Numbered from the stretch's first letter, positions 34,211-43,449 are shown. The stretch: DNA of 64,000 bases from Massilia putida (GCF_001941825.1 NZ_CP019038.1:6262001-6326000), one strand, 5' to 3'. Program-made: numbers and translations. Notes: generated from the letters alone by a model not told the origin.

Positions 34211-36778
34211 TTGAAGCACCCAACTCATACCATTCCAAGCCGCGAGGAAATCCTCGGCGTGTTCCGTCAGGCCCGGGGGCCGCTCGACAGCGGCGCCCTG
34301 GCCCGAGCCCTGCAAGTCAACCCGGAAGCGGAAGGCGTGCTGGCGCGCCGCTTGAATGCGATGGAGCGCGACGGCCAGTTGCGCGCCAATCCGGCCGGCG
34401 AATATGCGCTGACGGACCACTCCAGTTTCATTTCCGGCCGCATCAGCGCGCACCGCGACGGTTTCGGTTTCGTGATCCCGGACGAGGGCGGCGAAGACCT
34501 GTTCCTGCCCGATAAGGAAATGCAAAAAGTCCTGCACGGCGACCGCGTGCTGGCCCGCGTCGTCGGCACCGACCGCCGCGGCCGCGCCGAAGGCACGATC
34601 GTCGAAGTCCGTGAGCGCGCCAATACCCACGTCATCGGCCGTCTCTTGAACGAGAACGGTGTCTGGGTCGTCGCGCCGGAAGACAAGCGCATCGGCCAGG
34701 ACATCCTCGTGTCCGGCTCGCCCGGCAAGGCCAAGGCCGGCCAGATCGTCAGCGTCGAGCTCATCGAGCAGCCGTCGCGCTTCCGCCAGCCCACCGGTAA
34801 GATCGTCGAAGTGCTCGGCGAACTGGACGACCCGGGCATGGAGATCGAGATCGCCGTGCGCAAGTTCGGCGTGCCGCACATCTTTTCGCCGGCCGCCATC
34901 AAGCAGGCGAACAAGTTGCCGAACGAGGTGCGCGATGCCGACCTCGCGGACCGCGTCGACCTGCGCGACGTGCCGCTCGTCACGATCGACGGCGAGGATG
35001 CGCGCGACTTCGACGACGCCGTCTACTGCGAACCCGTCAAGATCGGCCGCACGAAGGGCTACCGCCTGCTCGTGGCGATCGCCGACGTCAGCCACTACGT
35101 CAAGCCGAACGACGCGCTGGACAGCGATGCGCTGGAGCGCTCCACGTCCGTGTATTTCCCGCGCCGCGTGATCCCGATGCTGCCGGAAAAGCTGTCGAAC
35201 GGATTGTGCTCGCTGAACCCGGCCGTCGACCGCCTCACGCTCGTGTGCGACATGGTCGTGACGACCGACGGCGAGGTGAAGGCTTACCAGTTCTACCCGG
35301 CCGTGATGCACTCGGCGGCGCGCCTGACCTATAACGAGGTCGCGGCCATCCTGGGCAACACGAATGGTCCGGAAGCGGGCCGCCGCCCGGGCATCGTGCC
35401 GCATCTGCTGCACCTGAACGAGGTGTTCCGCGCGCTGCTGAAGGCACGCCAGGAGCGGGGCGCGATCGATTTCGAGACGACGGAAACGTATATCGTCTGC
35501 AACGCGATGGGCAAGATCGAGAAGATCCTGCCGCGCACCCGCAACGACGCGCACCGCCTGATCGAGGAATGCATGCTGGCCGCCAACGTGTGCGCGGCCG
35601 ACTTCCTCATCCGCCACGACCAGCCGAGCACGTTCCGCATCCACGCCGTGCCGACCGAGGAAAAGCTGAACCAGCTGCGGACCTTCCTGAAGCAGGTGGG
35701 CCTGAACCTGGGTGGCGGCACGACGCCGCAGGCGCGCGACTATGCCGAGCTGATGACGCGCATCAAGGAGCGTCCGGACGCGACCCTGCTGCAGACGATG
35801 CTGCTGCGCTCGATGCAGCAGGCCGTCTACAGCCCGGACAACGTCGGCCACTTCGGTCTCGCGTACGAAGCCTACGCCCACTTCACGAGCCCGATCCGCC
35901 GCTATCCCGACCTGCTGACGCACCGCGCCATCAAGGCCGTGTTGAAAGGCAAGAAGTACGAGCCGACCGGCATCGATCTGTCGAAGCTGAACACGACCGT
36001 GTCGAAAACGGTGCGCAAGCAGGCCGCCAAGGACAAGCTTGAGGGCAAGCAGAAGAATCCGAAGGACCTGACGATCTGGGACGCGCTGGGCGTGCACTGC
36101 TCGGCCAACGAGCGCCGTGCCGACGAAGCGTCGCGCGACGTCGAGAACTGGCTCAAGTGCTACTACATGAAGGACCGTCTCGGCGAGGAATTTACGGGCG
36201 TGATGTCGGGCGTGACACCGTTCGGCATCTTCGTCCAGCTCGACCAGCTGTTCGTCGAAGGCCTCGTGCACGTCACGGGCCTCGGCACCGATTACTTCCA
36301 GTACGACGAGACGCGCCACGAACTGCGCGGCGAGCGCACGGGCCAGGTGTACCAGCTGACGGGCCGCGTGACGGTGCAGGTGGCGCGCGTCGACCTGGAG
36401 TCGCGCAAGATCGACCTCGTGCTGGCGCAGCCCAAGCAAGAGGAAACCGTGCCGGCGCCGCTGGAGCGGGCCCGCGCCGCGGCATTGGACGCGCTGGAAC
36501 CGAAGCCGCCGCGTCGCAGGAAAGCAAAAGGCGGCGCCAACGGCGGCGCCGTGCCGGTGTCGCAGCAGGAAGCGCGCGTGACCCCGGCCGAGCCGGCCGC
36601 GTCCACGTTCGGCGCGACCGACGAGAGCGAAGAAGATGTCGTGTTCGTGCCGCCCACGCGCAGCCGTCGCGGCAACCGGAATGCCGCACCCGCAGCCAAC
36701 GAGACCGCGGCCAAGAAGCCCGCGGCGAAAAAAAGCGCTCCCACCAGGAGCGCGTCCAAAACCAGGAAGAAGAAGTAA
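34211..36778 (+). CDS. rnr: Ribonuclease R
   Basis: 855 aa, TTG start. N-terminal winged-helix and cold-shock domains (SREEILGVFRQARGPLDSGALARAL; GRISAHRDGFGFVIPDEGGEDLFLP) are followed by the RNB catalytic domain with the acidic cluster TIDGEDARDFDDAVYCE and YAHFTSPIRRYPDLLTHRAIKA. The S1 domain (FTGVMSGVTPFGIFVQLDQLFVEGLVHV) and a Lys/Arg-rich tail come last. RNase R is a 3'-5' exonuclease for structured RNA, ribosomal RNA turnover and stress. The gene for an rRNA methyltransferase follows 3 bp later, the usual rnr-rlmB pair. Confidence 0.96.
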   Translation: MKHPTHTIPSREEILGVFRQARGPLDSGALARALQVNPEAEGVLARRLNAMERDGQLRANPAGEYALTDHSSFISGRISAHRDGFGFVIPDEGGEDLFLPDKEMQKVLHGDRVLARVVGTDRRGRAEGTIVEVRERANTHVIGRLLNENGVWVVAPEDKRIGQDILVSGSPGKAKAGQIVSVELIEQPSRFRQPTGKIVEVLGELDDPGMEIEIAVRKFGVPHIFSPAAIKQANKLPNEVRDADLADRVDLRDVPLVTIDGEDARDFDDAVYCEPVKIGRTKGYRLLVAIADVSHYVKPNDALDSDALERSTSVYFPRRVIPMLPEKLSNGLCSLNPAVDRLTLVCDMVVTTDGEVKAYQFYPAVMHSAARLTYNEVAAILGNTNGPEAGRRPGIVPHLLHLNEVFRALLKARQERGAIDFETTETYIVCNAMGKIEKILPRTRNDAHRLIEECMLAANVCAADFLIRHDQPSTFRIHAVPTEEKLNQLRTFLKQVGLNLGGGTTPQARDYAELMTRIKERPDATLLQTMLLRSMQQAVYSPDNVGHFGLAYEAYAHFTSPIRRYPDLLTHRAIKAVLKGKKYEPTGIDLSKLNTTVSKTVRKQAAKDKLEGKQKNPKDLTIWDALGVHCSANERRADEASRDVENWLKCYYMKDRLGEEFTGVMSGVTPFGIFVQLDQLFVEGLVHVTGLGTDYFQYDETRHELRGERTGQVYQLTGRVTVQVARVDLESRKIDLVLAQPKQEETVPAPLERARAAALDALEPKPPRRRKAKGGANGGAVPVSQQEARVTPAEPAASTFGATDESEEDVVFVPPTRSRRGNRNAAPAANETAAKKPAAKKSAPTRSASKTRKKK

Positions 36779-36781
36779 CGC

Positions 36782-37528
36782 ATGAAAAATAAAATGATTT
36801 TTGGCTTCCACGCCGTGACCTCGCGCCTTCGCCACGAGGCCGCCAGTGTGGAAGAGATCTTCGTCGACGCCGGCCGCCAGGATCGCCGCATGCAGGACCT
36901 GATCGCCAACGCGAAGTCGGCCGGTGTGCGCGTGATGCCGGTCGAGGCCGAGCGCCTCGACAAGATCGTCGGCACCCGCCGCCACCAGGGCGTGATCGCG
37001 TTCGCCAGCCAGCTGTCGCTGGCGCGCAACCTGGACGAGTTGCTGGACGCAGTCGAAGGGCCGCCGCTGCTGCTGATCCTGGACGGCATCACCGACCCGC
37101 ACAATCTGGGTGCCTGCCTGCGCGTGGCGGACGGCGTCGGTGCGCATGCCGTCATCGCCCCGAAAGACCGCTCCGTCGGCCTGAACGCGACCGCGGCCAA
37201 GGTGGCCAGCGGCGCCGCCGAAACGGTGCCTTACATTACCGTGACGAACCTGGCGCGCACGATGCGCGACCTGAAGGAGCGGGGCATCTGGCTGATCGGC
37301 ACGTCCGACGATGCCGACAAAGGCCTGTACGAAGGCGATTTCACGGGCCCGACGGCGCTCGTGATGGGCTCGGAAGGCGAGGGCATGCGCAGGCTCACCC
37401 GCGAAACCTGCGACATGCTGGTCAGTATCCCCATGTTCGGCTCGGTCGAGAGCCTGAACGTCTCCGTGGCTTCCGGCGTCTGCCTGTACGAGGCACGCCG
37501 CCAGCGCCTGGCGCGCGAAGCGCAGTAA
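36782..37528 (+). CDS. rlmB: 23S rRNA (guanosine-2251-2'-O)-methyltransferase RlmB
   Basis: 248 aa. SPOUT/TrmH-type methyltransferase with an N-terminal substrate-binding domain ([33 protein letters not shown]). The knotted catalytic domain has [37 protein letters not shown] and [22 protein letters not shown]. It methylates G2251 in the peptidyl-transferase P loop using SAM. It is transcribed with rnr. Confidence 0.95.
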   Translation: MKNKMIFGFHAVTSRLRHEAASVEEIFVDAGRQDRRMQDLIANAKSAGVRVMPVEAERLDKIVGTRRHQGVIAFASQLSLARNLDELLDAVEGPPLLLILDGITDPHNLGACLRVADGVGAHAVIAPKDRSVGLNATAAKVASGAAETVPYITVTNLARTMRDLKERGIWLIGTSDDADKGLYEGDFTGPTALVMGSEGEGMRRLTRETCDMLVSIPMFGSVESLNVSVASGVCLYEARRQRLAREAQ

Positions 37529-37532
37529 GGCT

Positions 37533-37698
37533 GCCGTCGTCCCCGGACTGGCCGTCCGCCTTCGCGGGGACCCATACTGAGCCGCCGAAGCGCGTATTTC
37601 AAAAGCGTCGCTGCCTATCCGGCATACCGAATTCCGTTGCTCGGCATGGATTCCCGCGTTCGCGGGAAATCGTTTCCGGCAATGCCGGGAACGACGGC
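37533..37698. repeat. REP/MITE-like palindromic intergenic element
   Basis: About 166 bp bounded by near-inverted ends (GCCGTCGTCCCCG at 37533, CGGGAACGACGGC ending 37698). Inside is a perfect hairpin TTCCCGCG-TT-CGCGGGAA (37651-37668) and a second one around TTCCGGCAATGCCGGGAA. It has no coding capacity. It looks like the dispersed palindromic repeats common between genes in Oxalobacteraceae. Confidence 0.6.
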
Positions 37699-37786
37699 TC
37701 CGGGCCTCTCCCCAAAATCGATTCCCTCATAAGCAAGTACGGCGCGGATAAGCTACCATGCTGTCTCACTTGCACGAATCACGACT

Positions 37787-38524
37787 ATGTTTTCCAATCT
37801 GCGCGAAGATATCCAGAGCATCATCGAACGCGACCCTGCGGCCCGCAACGCATGGGAAGTGCTCACCTGCTACCCGGGCCTGCATGCCGTCGTCATGCAC
37901 CGCTGGGCGCATGCCTGTTGGCGTGCAGGTTTCCGGTGGCTCGGCAGGTTCATCTCCTACTTCGCGCGCGTGCTCACCGGCATCGAAATCCACCCGGGGG
38001 CGACGATCGGCCGCCGCGTGTTCATCGATCACGGCTTCGGTGTCGTGATCGGCGAGACGGCCGTCGTCGGCGACGATTGCACGATCTACCAGGGCGTCAC
38101 CCTGGGCGGCACCACGTTGGTGGCTGGCACGAAGCGCCATCCGACGCTCGAGCGCGGCGTGATCGTCGGCGCCGGCGCCCAGGTGCTGGGCGCGTTCACG
38201 GTGGGCGAATATGCCAAGGTCGGCTCGAACGCCGTCGTGGTGAAACCGGTTCCCGCGGGCGCGACGGCCGTCGGCAACCCGGCCCATATCGTGCGCAAGG
38301 AAGACCAGTCGCGCAGCGCCCAGATGTTCGCCGCCTACGGCGTCACACCGAACGGCGACGATCCGCTGTCGAAGGCCCTGCGCAACCTGATCAACCACGT
38401 GGCCCAGCAGGACGAGCAGATCGAACGGATGTGCGCGACGATGAAGGCGGCCGGTATCCGCTGCCATACACCGGACGAGAGTGATAAACTCGACCAGGCA
38501 CAACTGAACCGGCTCGTAGAATAA
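37787..38524 (+). CDS. cysE: Serine O-acetyltransferase
   Basis: 245 aa. N-terminal helical part (LREDIQSIIERDPAARNAWEVLTCYPGLHAVVMHRWAH) and left-handed beta-helix of hexapeptide repeats (GIEIHPGATIGRRVFIDHGFGVVIGETAVVGDDCTIYQGVTLGG). The active-site His residues lie in DHGFG and KRHPTL. It transfers acetyl from acetyl-CoA to serine in cysteine synthesis. The C-terminal tail is longer than in E. coli and ends with a charged helix. The next gene, yceH, starts 11 bp later. Confidence 0.94.
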   Translation: MFSNLREDIQSIIERDPAARNAWEVLTCYPGLHAVVMHRWAHACWRAGFRWLGRFISYFARVLTGIEIHPGATIGRRVFIDHGFGVVIGETAVVGDDCTIYQGVTLGGTTLVAGTKRHPTLERGVIVGAGAQVLGAFTVGEYAKVGSNAVVVKPVPAGATAVGNPAHIVRKEDQSRSAQMFAAYGVTPNGDDPLSKALRNLINHVAQQDEQIERMCATMKAAGIRCHTPDESDKLDQAQLNRLVE

Positions 38525-38534
38525 AGGACCACTG

Positions 38535-39224
38535 ATGCAAGACGACATCCCGGGCAGCTTCGACCCGGCCTCCGACCTCGACCCCAACGAAATCCGCGTC
38601 CTGGGCGTGCTCGCCGAAAAAGAGGCGCTCACGCCCGACAATTACCCGATGTCGCTGAATGCGGTGATGAACGGCTGCAACCAGCTGTCCAGCCGCGATC
38701 CCGTGATGCAGTTGTCCGAAGACGTCGTCCACGACACCTTGCAGCGGCTCATGCAGCGCAAGCTCGTAAACGGCATCGCCCAGGCCGGCGCGCGCGTCAT
38801 CAAGTACGAGCACCGCATGCGCATCAAGTGGACGCTCGAGCAGGACAAGGTCGCCGTGCTGACGGTGCTGATGCTGCGCGGCCTGCAGACGGCCGGCGAG
38901 ATCCGCAGCCGCACGGGCCGCCTGCACGACTTCAAGTCGGTGGCCGAGGTGGAGAGCGCGCTGCAATTCCTGATCGACAAATATCCGCCGCTCGTCGCGC
39001 GCCTCGAGCGCGCGCCCGGCACCAAGGAATCCCGCTACGGGCATTTGCTGGGTGGTCCGATCGACGTCGCGAAAATGGACGCGGGCGGCAACGCCGCCGG
39101 CGCTTCGGGCGGCGGTTCGACCGGCGCCCGCGTGGCCCAGCTGGAGCAGGAAGTGGCCGCGCTGCGCAGCGAAGTCGACGAGCTCAAGGCGCAGTTCGCG
39201 GCGTTCCGTCAGCAGTTCGAGTAA
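38535..39224 (+). CDS. yceH: YceH family (DUF480) protein
   Basis: 229 aa. The DUF480 domain has two winged-helix repeats (LDPNEIRVLGVLAEKEALTPDNYPMSLNAVMNGCNQLSSRDPV; AVLTVLMLRGLQTAGEIRSRTGRLHDF). The C-terminus has a Gly-rich linker and a coiled coil (VAQLEQEVAALRSEVDELKAQFAAFRQQ). Function unknown in the family; DNA binding is plausible from the fold. Its last 41 bp overlap the end of the convergent secreted-protein gene. Confidence 0.9.
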   Translation: MQDDIPGSFDPASDLDPNEIRVLGVLAEKEALTPDNYPMSLNAVMNGCNQLSSRDPVMQLSEDVVHDTLQRLMQRKLVNGIAQAGARVIKYEHRMRIKWTLEQDKVAVLTVLMLRGLQTAGEIRSRTGRLHDFKSVAEVESALQFLIDKYPPLVARLERAPGTKESRYGHLLGGPIDVAKMDAGGNAAGASGGGSTGARVAQLEQEVAALRSEVDELKAQFAAFRQQFE

Positions 39225-39957
39225 CGTTTTCGGATGTGCCGTCGTCGAACTGGACGATGGCGTCATCCGGCCACGCCGTGTCGCCGATCGGCACCATCGC
39301 ATTCCACCCGTGGGTTTCCAGCGCGCGCACACGCTCGCCGTCGCGCAGCACGGCCCGCACGCCCTTGCGCAGGGCGATCGCGCCGTAGTTGAAATCCTTC
39401 TTGGCGCACCAGTCGGACGTCAGCATCAGCGTATTGAGCGTTGCTTTCGCCAGGAATGGAATCTGTTCCTTGAAGATGGCGATGGTCACCCGGCATTCCA
39501 GGCGCAGGTCGCCCAGCCGGCGCACGTTGTCCGGCAAGCCGGCCGTGCGCACCTCCGGGTGGGCCGTGTACAGCCCGTTCTTCCGGTTCAGGATGAAGGT
39601 GGCGTCCGCGTCGTAGGCGGCCTGGTTGCGTGCCACGGCGAGCAGGCCGGCGGCGTCGATCGGCACGTTTTCCTGGAAGCTGCCGTCGTCGCTCGCCAGC
39701 CGCAGCTGCAGGCCTTCGCCCGCGTCGGCCGGAGCGCCGTCGGCATGCCGCATGCGGAAGCGCAGCGTCGCGTTCGGTGCCAGCGCGCGGTTGGCGTCGA
39801 AGGCGTCGAGGCCGGCGGCGACGCTGCGGTAGGAGCGCATTTCCGGATTCGTGATGCCGGCCACGTGGACCGACGGCACGGGTTCGTCGGCGTGCGCGGC
39901 GCGAAGACAGCCGGCCAGCAGGGCGCACAGCAACAGGACGGGGCGGATGACGCTCAT
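39184..39957 (-). CDS. Uncharacterised secreted protein
   Basis: 257 aa with a signal peptide (VLLLCALLAGCLRAAHA); the LAGC inside it could also be a lipobox. The mature protein begins VHVAGITNPEMRSYRSVAAGLDAFDANRALAP, with no family I know; two cysteines may pair (LECRV, SDWCAKK). Its start overlaps the stop of a short upstream gene (ATGA) whose product repeats the same N-terminal segment. It is the last gene of the GntR/ABC-transporter operon and overlaps the 3' end of yceH by 41 bp. Confidence 0.75.
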   Translation of the reverse strand: MSVIRPVLLLCALLAGCLRAAHADEPVPSVHVAGITNPEMRSYRSVAAGLDAFDANRALAPNATLRFRMRHADGAPADAGEGLQLRLASDDGSFQENVPIDAAGLLAVARNQAAYDADATFILNRKNGLYTAHPEVRTAGLPDNVRRLGDLRLECRVTIAIFKEQIPFLAKATLNTLMLTSDWCAKKDFNYGAIALRKGVRAVLRDGERVRALETHGWNAMVPIGDTAWPDDAIVQFDDGTSENVTRTADGTPRTAP

Positions 39958-40274
39958 GGTGCGGCTCCCTGTGGGTTTGCGGATTCGTCGGCGAGATCGA
40001 CGAGGGCAGGGGCGAGCGCGTGCTGCTCATCGAACGTGTCGATCCCGGCTGCGATGGCGCGGTACGAATGCAGCTCCGGATTCTTGATGGCATTCACGTG
40101 CACGACGCCTTCGCGGCTGGCGCCCGGCGCGACGTCGTCCTGGGCATGCGCGACGACGGCCGGCGCGGCTCGGAACAGCAGGGCCGCGCGCATCGTTCGG
40201 CCATCGATGCTTCCATTTTGCGCAGGCGTTTTCGCGTCCGTACAGCTGCCTGCCGGTACCAACAGATGGCGCAT
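39954..40274 (-). pseudogene. Truncated paralogue of the downstream secreted protein
   Basis: 106 codons. The segment VHVNAIKNPELHSYRAIAAG aligns with VHVAGITNPEMRSYRSVAAG of the next gene and is followed by another matching stretch (DTFDEQHALAPA against DAFDANRALAPN). The remaining ~200 residues of the paralogue are absent. The N-terminus is not a normal signal peptide; an internal ATG at 40193 gives a poor one (RAALLFRAAPAVVAHAQ). It begins 4 bp after the permease gene and overlaps the full-length paralogue by 4 bp. It is likely the remnant of a tandem duplication, though a translated short protein is possible. Confidence 0.6.
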
Positions 40275-40277
40275 CGC

Positions 40278-41294
40278 TCAGCCCTCATCACGCCAGCGGC
40301 GCATGCGGATCGCCGCGTACAGCATCGCGACGCCCAGCGCCACGCCGATCCAGGCATCGATACCTGCCAGCGACATGTACGACTGGGGCACGAGGGCGCT
40401 CATGTCGGCGCCGTTCTCGGCCGGGCGCATGCCCGCCGGACCGTGGCCCTGGAACGCGAACCAGATGCCGGGCACGATGCCTGCGAGGATGCGGGCGACG
40501 ACGTCGCTCGCGTAATGCGCCAGCAGCAGTGTCTGGCCGGAGAAATTCTCGAGCGCCGCGTTGATCCACTTGATGACGACCAGCGTGACGATCGGTGCAC
40601 CCACGGCCCACAGGAAGGGCTTCGACTTCGCCCAGCTCGACACGAGCATCAGCCAGCCCACGGTCGGCAGTGCCCATACGACGTACACCGGGAGCAGGGC
40701 GGCGAGGCGCAGCGGCGACAGGTACAGATCGGGCGACGCCAATAACGCGGCGAACAGGTTCAGGCCCTGCGTGCTGAGCACCATGCAGGCGATGAACAGC
40801 AGGGTCAGTGATGCGGCCATGGCCAGCGCGAGCGTGATCACGGGTGCCACGACCAGCGCGGTGACGGCCTTGGACACCACCGTCATCGGATCGGACACGG
40901 GCAGCGATTTCCAGAACAGGATGCTGCGGTCGCGGCGCTCGTCGTACAGGGCGCCCAGGCAGTAGAAGAACACGACGCCGGTCACAATCGCGAACAGTGG
41001 CGTCGCGGCGCCCAGGTACAGGCCCCTGGCGAGCATTCCGACGAGCATTCTTGTTTCATCGGGGAGGAGCGCGTCCAGGCGGGCGTGCCGGAGCGTCTGG
41101 CCGTTGATCGTCACGTGCGCCGGCAGGCCATGCTGCAAGATGCCGTAGGTGATGGTGCAGCCCAGCAGTACGACGAGCAGCGCCCCGACGATGAGCGGTG
41201 CCCAGAACATCGAGCCCTTGTGCTCCCAGAATTCGCGCCGCAGCAGCCATTTCATGGTGTCGGCACTTTTATTGGTGCTCATTTTCGTGTTCAT
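40278..41294 (-). CDS. ABC transporter permease (ABC-2 type)
   Basis: 338 aa with about six membrane segments (FWAPLIVGALLVVLLGCTITYGI, PLFAIVTGVVFFYCLGALY, VVAPVITLALAMAASLTLLFIACMVL, LAALLPVYVVWALPTVGWLMLV and others). YDERRDRSILFWKSLPVSDPMTVVSKAV after the second helix is typical of ABC-2 permeases of the YtrC/D or NosY kind. The start overlaps the ATPase gene stop by 4 bp. Together with the GntR regulator it forms a Ytr-like system; the substrate is unknown, often envelope-related or antibiotic response. Confidence 0.85.
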   Translation of the reverse strand: MNTKMSTNKSADTMKWLLRREFWEHKGSMFWAPLIVGALLVVLLGCTITYGILQHGLPAHVTINGQTLRHARLDALLPDETRMLVGMLARGLYLGAATPLFAIVTGVVFFYCLGALYDERRDRSILFWKSLPVSDPMTVVSKAVTALVVAPVITLALAMAASLTLLFIACMVLSTQGLNLFAALLASPDLYLSPLRLAALLPVYVVWALPTVGWLMLVSSWAKSKPFLWAVGAPIVTLVVIKWINAALENFSGQTLLLAHYASDVVARILAGIVPGIWFAFQGHGPAGMRPAENGADMSALVPQSYMSLAGIDAWIGVALGVAMLYAAIRMRRWRDEG

Positions 41295-42160
41295 GCGTAG
41301 GTTCCTTTCATCGTCGCGACGAACAGATCGGCGACGCTCGGATTGCGGGTTTCGCCGAGGGCGGCCAGCTGCTGGCGCGACGCGCCGCCGGGGCCGGCAT
41401 CGAACAGCAGCACGGCCTTGCCGAACACGGTGCGGCGGTCGATCGGCTGCAGCGCGTTGGCGGCGCTTAGTTTTTCTTGCGGGACCATGACTTCGATATA
41501 GCGCTCGCCGATCTCTTCCATCGACGCGGCCAGCACGATGCGGCCGTCGCGGATGAACATCAGGTCGGTCAGGATGTGTTCGACCTCTTCGACCTGATGC
41601 GTCGTGATGACGATCGTCTTGTGCTCGTCAAAATAGTCTTCCAGCAGGTTCTGGTAGAACTGCTTGCGGTAGATGATGTCCAGGCCGAGGGTCGGTTCGT
41701 CCAGCACGAGCAGCTTCGCGTCGATCGCCATCACGAGGGCCAGGTGCAGTTGCACGATCATGCCCTTGGACATTTCCTTGACCTTCATCGACGGATGCAG
41801 CTTGGTGTTGGCGATATAGCGCTCGGCCTTTTCACGGTTGAAGCGCGGGTGCACGCCGGCCACGAAGTCGATGGCGTCGCGTACGCGCAGCCAGCGCGGC
41901 AGGATCGCGACGTCGGCAATGAAGCAGACGTCCTGCATCAGTTCGTCGCGCTGGGTGCGCGGGTCGAGGCCCAGCACGGACAGCTGGCCTTCGAACGGGA
42001 TCAGGCCCAGCGCGGCCTTGAGGGTGGTGGTCTTGCCCGAGCCGTTCGGGCCGATCAGGCCGACGATGCGGCCGGCGGGGATGGTGAAGTCGATGCCGTC
42101 CACGGCCGTGCGCTTGCCGTAGCGCTTCGTCAGGCTCCGGGCTTCGATCACGGCGCTCAT
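41291..42160 (-). CDS. ABC transporter ATP-binding protein
   Basis: 289 aa from the ATG at 42160, overlapping the regulator stop (ATGA); upstream codons in the frame belong to another gene. Walker A GPNGSGKTT, Walker B LLVLDEPTLGLD and the switch His (ITTHQVEEVE) are present. The signature motif is the divergent MSKGMIVQLHLA instead of LSGGQ, as in the YtrB-like subfamily. It partners the permease encoded next. Confidence 0.9.
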   Translation of the reverse strand: MSAVIEARSLTKRYGKRTAVDGIDFTIPAGRIVGLIGPNGSGKTTTLKAALGLIPFEGQLSVLGLDPRTQRDELMQDVCFIADVAILPRWLRVRDAIDFVAGVHPRFNREKAERYIANTKLHPSMKVKEMSKGMIVQLHLALVMAIDAKLLVLDEPTLGLDIIYRKQFYQNLLEDYFDEHKTIVITTHQVEEVEHILTDLMFIRDGRIVLAASMEEIGERYIEVMVPQEKLSAANALQPIDRRTVFGKAVLLFDAGPGGASRQQLAALGETRNPSVADLFVATMKGTYA

Positions 42161-42522
42161 TTCCCGCCTCCGACCGGTTCGCGCAGCAATTGCTCGATGT
42201 TGAGGCCGAGGCGGCGGATGCGCTCCAGCATCGCCGGCCATTCCTCGCGCAGGAAACGCTCCCTTTCGCTGGCGAGCAATTTCTCGCTCGCGCCTTCCAT
42301 GACATACATACCGATCCCCCTTCGTTTTTCTACTAAGTTGTCGTCGACCAGTTCCTGGTAAGCCTTCGAGACCGTGATCGGATTCAGCTGGTATTCGGCT
42401 GCGATCTGGCGCACGGAGGGGAGCGGATCCCCGGCCTTCAGAGCGCCATCGAGCATCATACCGATCACCTTGTCTTTCAACTGCCGATAGATTGGCGAGT
42501 TGTCATTCCAGCCGATCGTCAT
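42157..42522 (-). CDS. GntR-family regulator, YtrA subfamily
   Basis: 121 aa. The N-terminal winged helix reads PIYRQLKDKVIGMMLDGALKAGDPLPSVRQIAAEYQLNPITVSKAYQELVDDNLVEKRRGIGMYV. The short C-terminal tail of about 50 residues is characteristic of YtrA rather than the larger FadR or HutC types. It is first in the operon with the ABC transporter and very likely represses its own promoter (dyad at 42591-42614). Confidence 0.9.
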   Translation of the reverse strand: MTIGWNDNSPIYRQLKDKVIGMMLDGALKAGDPLPSVRQIAAEYQLNPITVSKAYQELVDDNLVEKRRGIGMYVMEGASEKLLASERERFLREEWPAMLERIRRLGLNIEQLLREPVGGGK

Positions 42523-42590
42523 AGCCGGCCTCGCGTCGTGGTTGTGCAGTCCATGTCATGCCTGCCTCCATGTTGGTGATGTACGGTTGT

Positions 42591-42631
42591 GGTGTTGTAG
42601 TGAAGTATAACACCAGGTCGGCGCGAGTCAA
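42591..42631 (-). promoter_or_regulatory. Promoter and dyad operator of the GntR-ABC operon
   Basis: On the minus strand, -35 TTGACT (42626-42631), 16 bp, -10 TATACT (42604-42609). The perfect dyad GGTGTT-N12-AACACC (42591-42614) covers the -10 element, the expected position for autorepression by the GntR-type protein. Confidence 0.75.
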
Positions 42632-42678
42632 TACAGGGCTGGCGTGGGACTACCTAGCAGGATTGAGAGGGGGGACGG

Positions 42679-43449
42679 TCAGAGTACGTGACCGTCGAGG
42701 TCATGACGCAGGATGCGTCCGTCTTCGGTGATCGCGATCCAGCCGCCGCGTACGGGCTCGGTGGCCGGATCTGTATCGAGTTCCCAGTCGGGCAGCACGT
42801 AGCGCCGCAAGCCGTCGGCCTCGTGCAGGGCGGGGCGGTGCGTGTGGCCGTGGATGATGACGTCGGTGCCGCTGTCCGCATGCAGTGCGGCGACGGCGGC
42901 CGGGGTGACGTCCATGATCTCGTACGATTTTTCGCCGTGGGCCGCGCGGCTGCCTTCGCGCAATCCGGCGATGATCGCCTTGCGCTGGGCCAGCGGCATG
43001 GCGAGGAACTGGCGCTGCCATGCCGGGTCGCGCACCTGCGCGCGGAACGCCATGTACTTGACGTCGTCCGTGCACTGGGCGTCGCCGTGCACGAGCGCGA
43101 CCTTGCGTCCGGCTATCGTCGCGACGTACGGCTCGTGCAGCAAGGTGAGGCCGGCCGCTTCGGCAAAGCCGGTGCCGACGAGAAAGTCGCGGTTGCCGCC
43201 GAGCCAGTAGACGGCCGTGCCGCCGTCGCTCACCCGGCGCAGCGCCGCGGCGACGCCGGCATTGAACGGATCGGCGAGGTCGTCGTCGCCGGCCCAGTAT
43301 TCGAAGATGTCGCCAAGCAGATAAAGCTGCCCGGCCTGTGCCGCGCGTTCGGCCAGGAAGCGGAAGAACGCCTCGGCCGTACGCGGGTGGGATGCCTGCA
43401 GGTGCAGGTCGGAAATGAAGAGTGCGAGCGTGCGCGCGGGTGCGGTCAT
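42679..43449 (-). CDS. lpxH: UDP-2,3-diacylglucosamine diphosphatase
   Basis: 256 aa calcineurin-like metallophosphoesterase. All metal-binding motifs are present: FISDLHL, LLGDIFEYWAGDD, WLGGNRDFLVG, LVHGDAQC and IIHGHTHRPA. LpxH removes UMP from UDP-2,3-diacylglucosamine to give lipid X in lipid A synthesis, at the inner face of the cytoplasmic membrane. It lies directly before two cyclophilin genes on the same strand, the usual order in these bacteria. Confidence 0.93.
   Translation of the reverse strand: MTAPARTLALFISDLHLQASHPRTAEAFFRFLAERAAQAGQLYLLGDIFEYWAGDDDLADPFNAGVAAALRRVSDGGTAVYWLGGNRDFLVGTGFAEAAGLTLLHEPYVATIAGRKVALVHGDAQCTDDVKYMAFRAQVRDPAWQRQFLAMPLAQRKAIIAGLREGSRAAHGEKSYEIMDVTPAAVAALHADSGTDVIIHGHTHRPALHEADGLRRYVLPDWELDTDPATEPVRGGWIAITEDGRILRHDLDGHVL

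Noticed and set aside
34142..37147. Very long minus-strand open frame (about 1000 codons) opposite rnr
   Set aside because: It mirrors rnr and rlmB, has Arg/Gly/Val-rich nonsense composition and no family motifs. It is a by-product of high GC at third codon positions.
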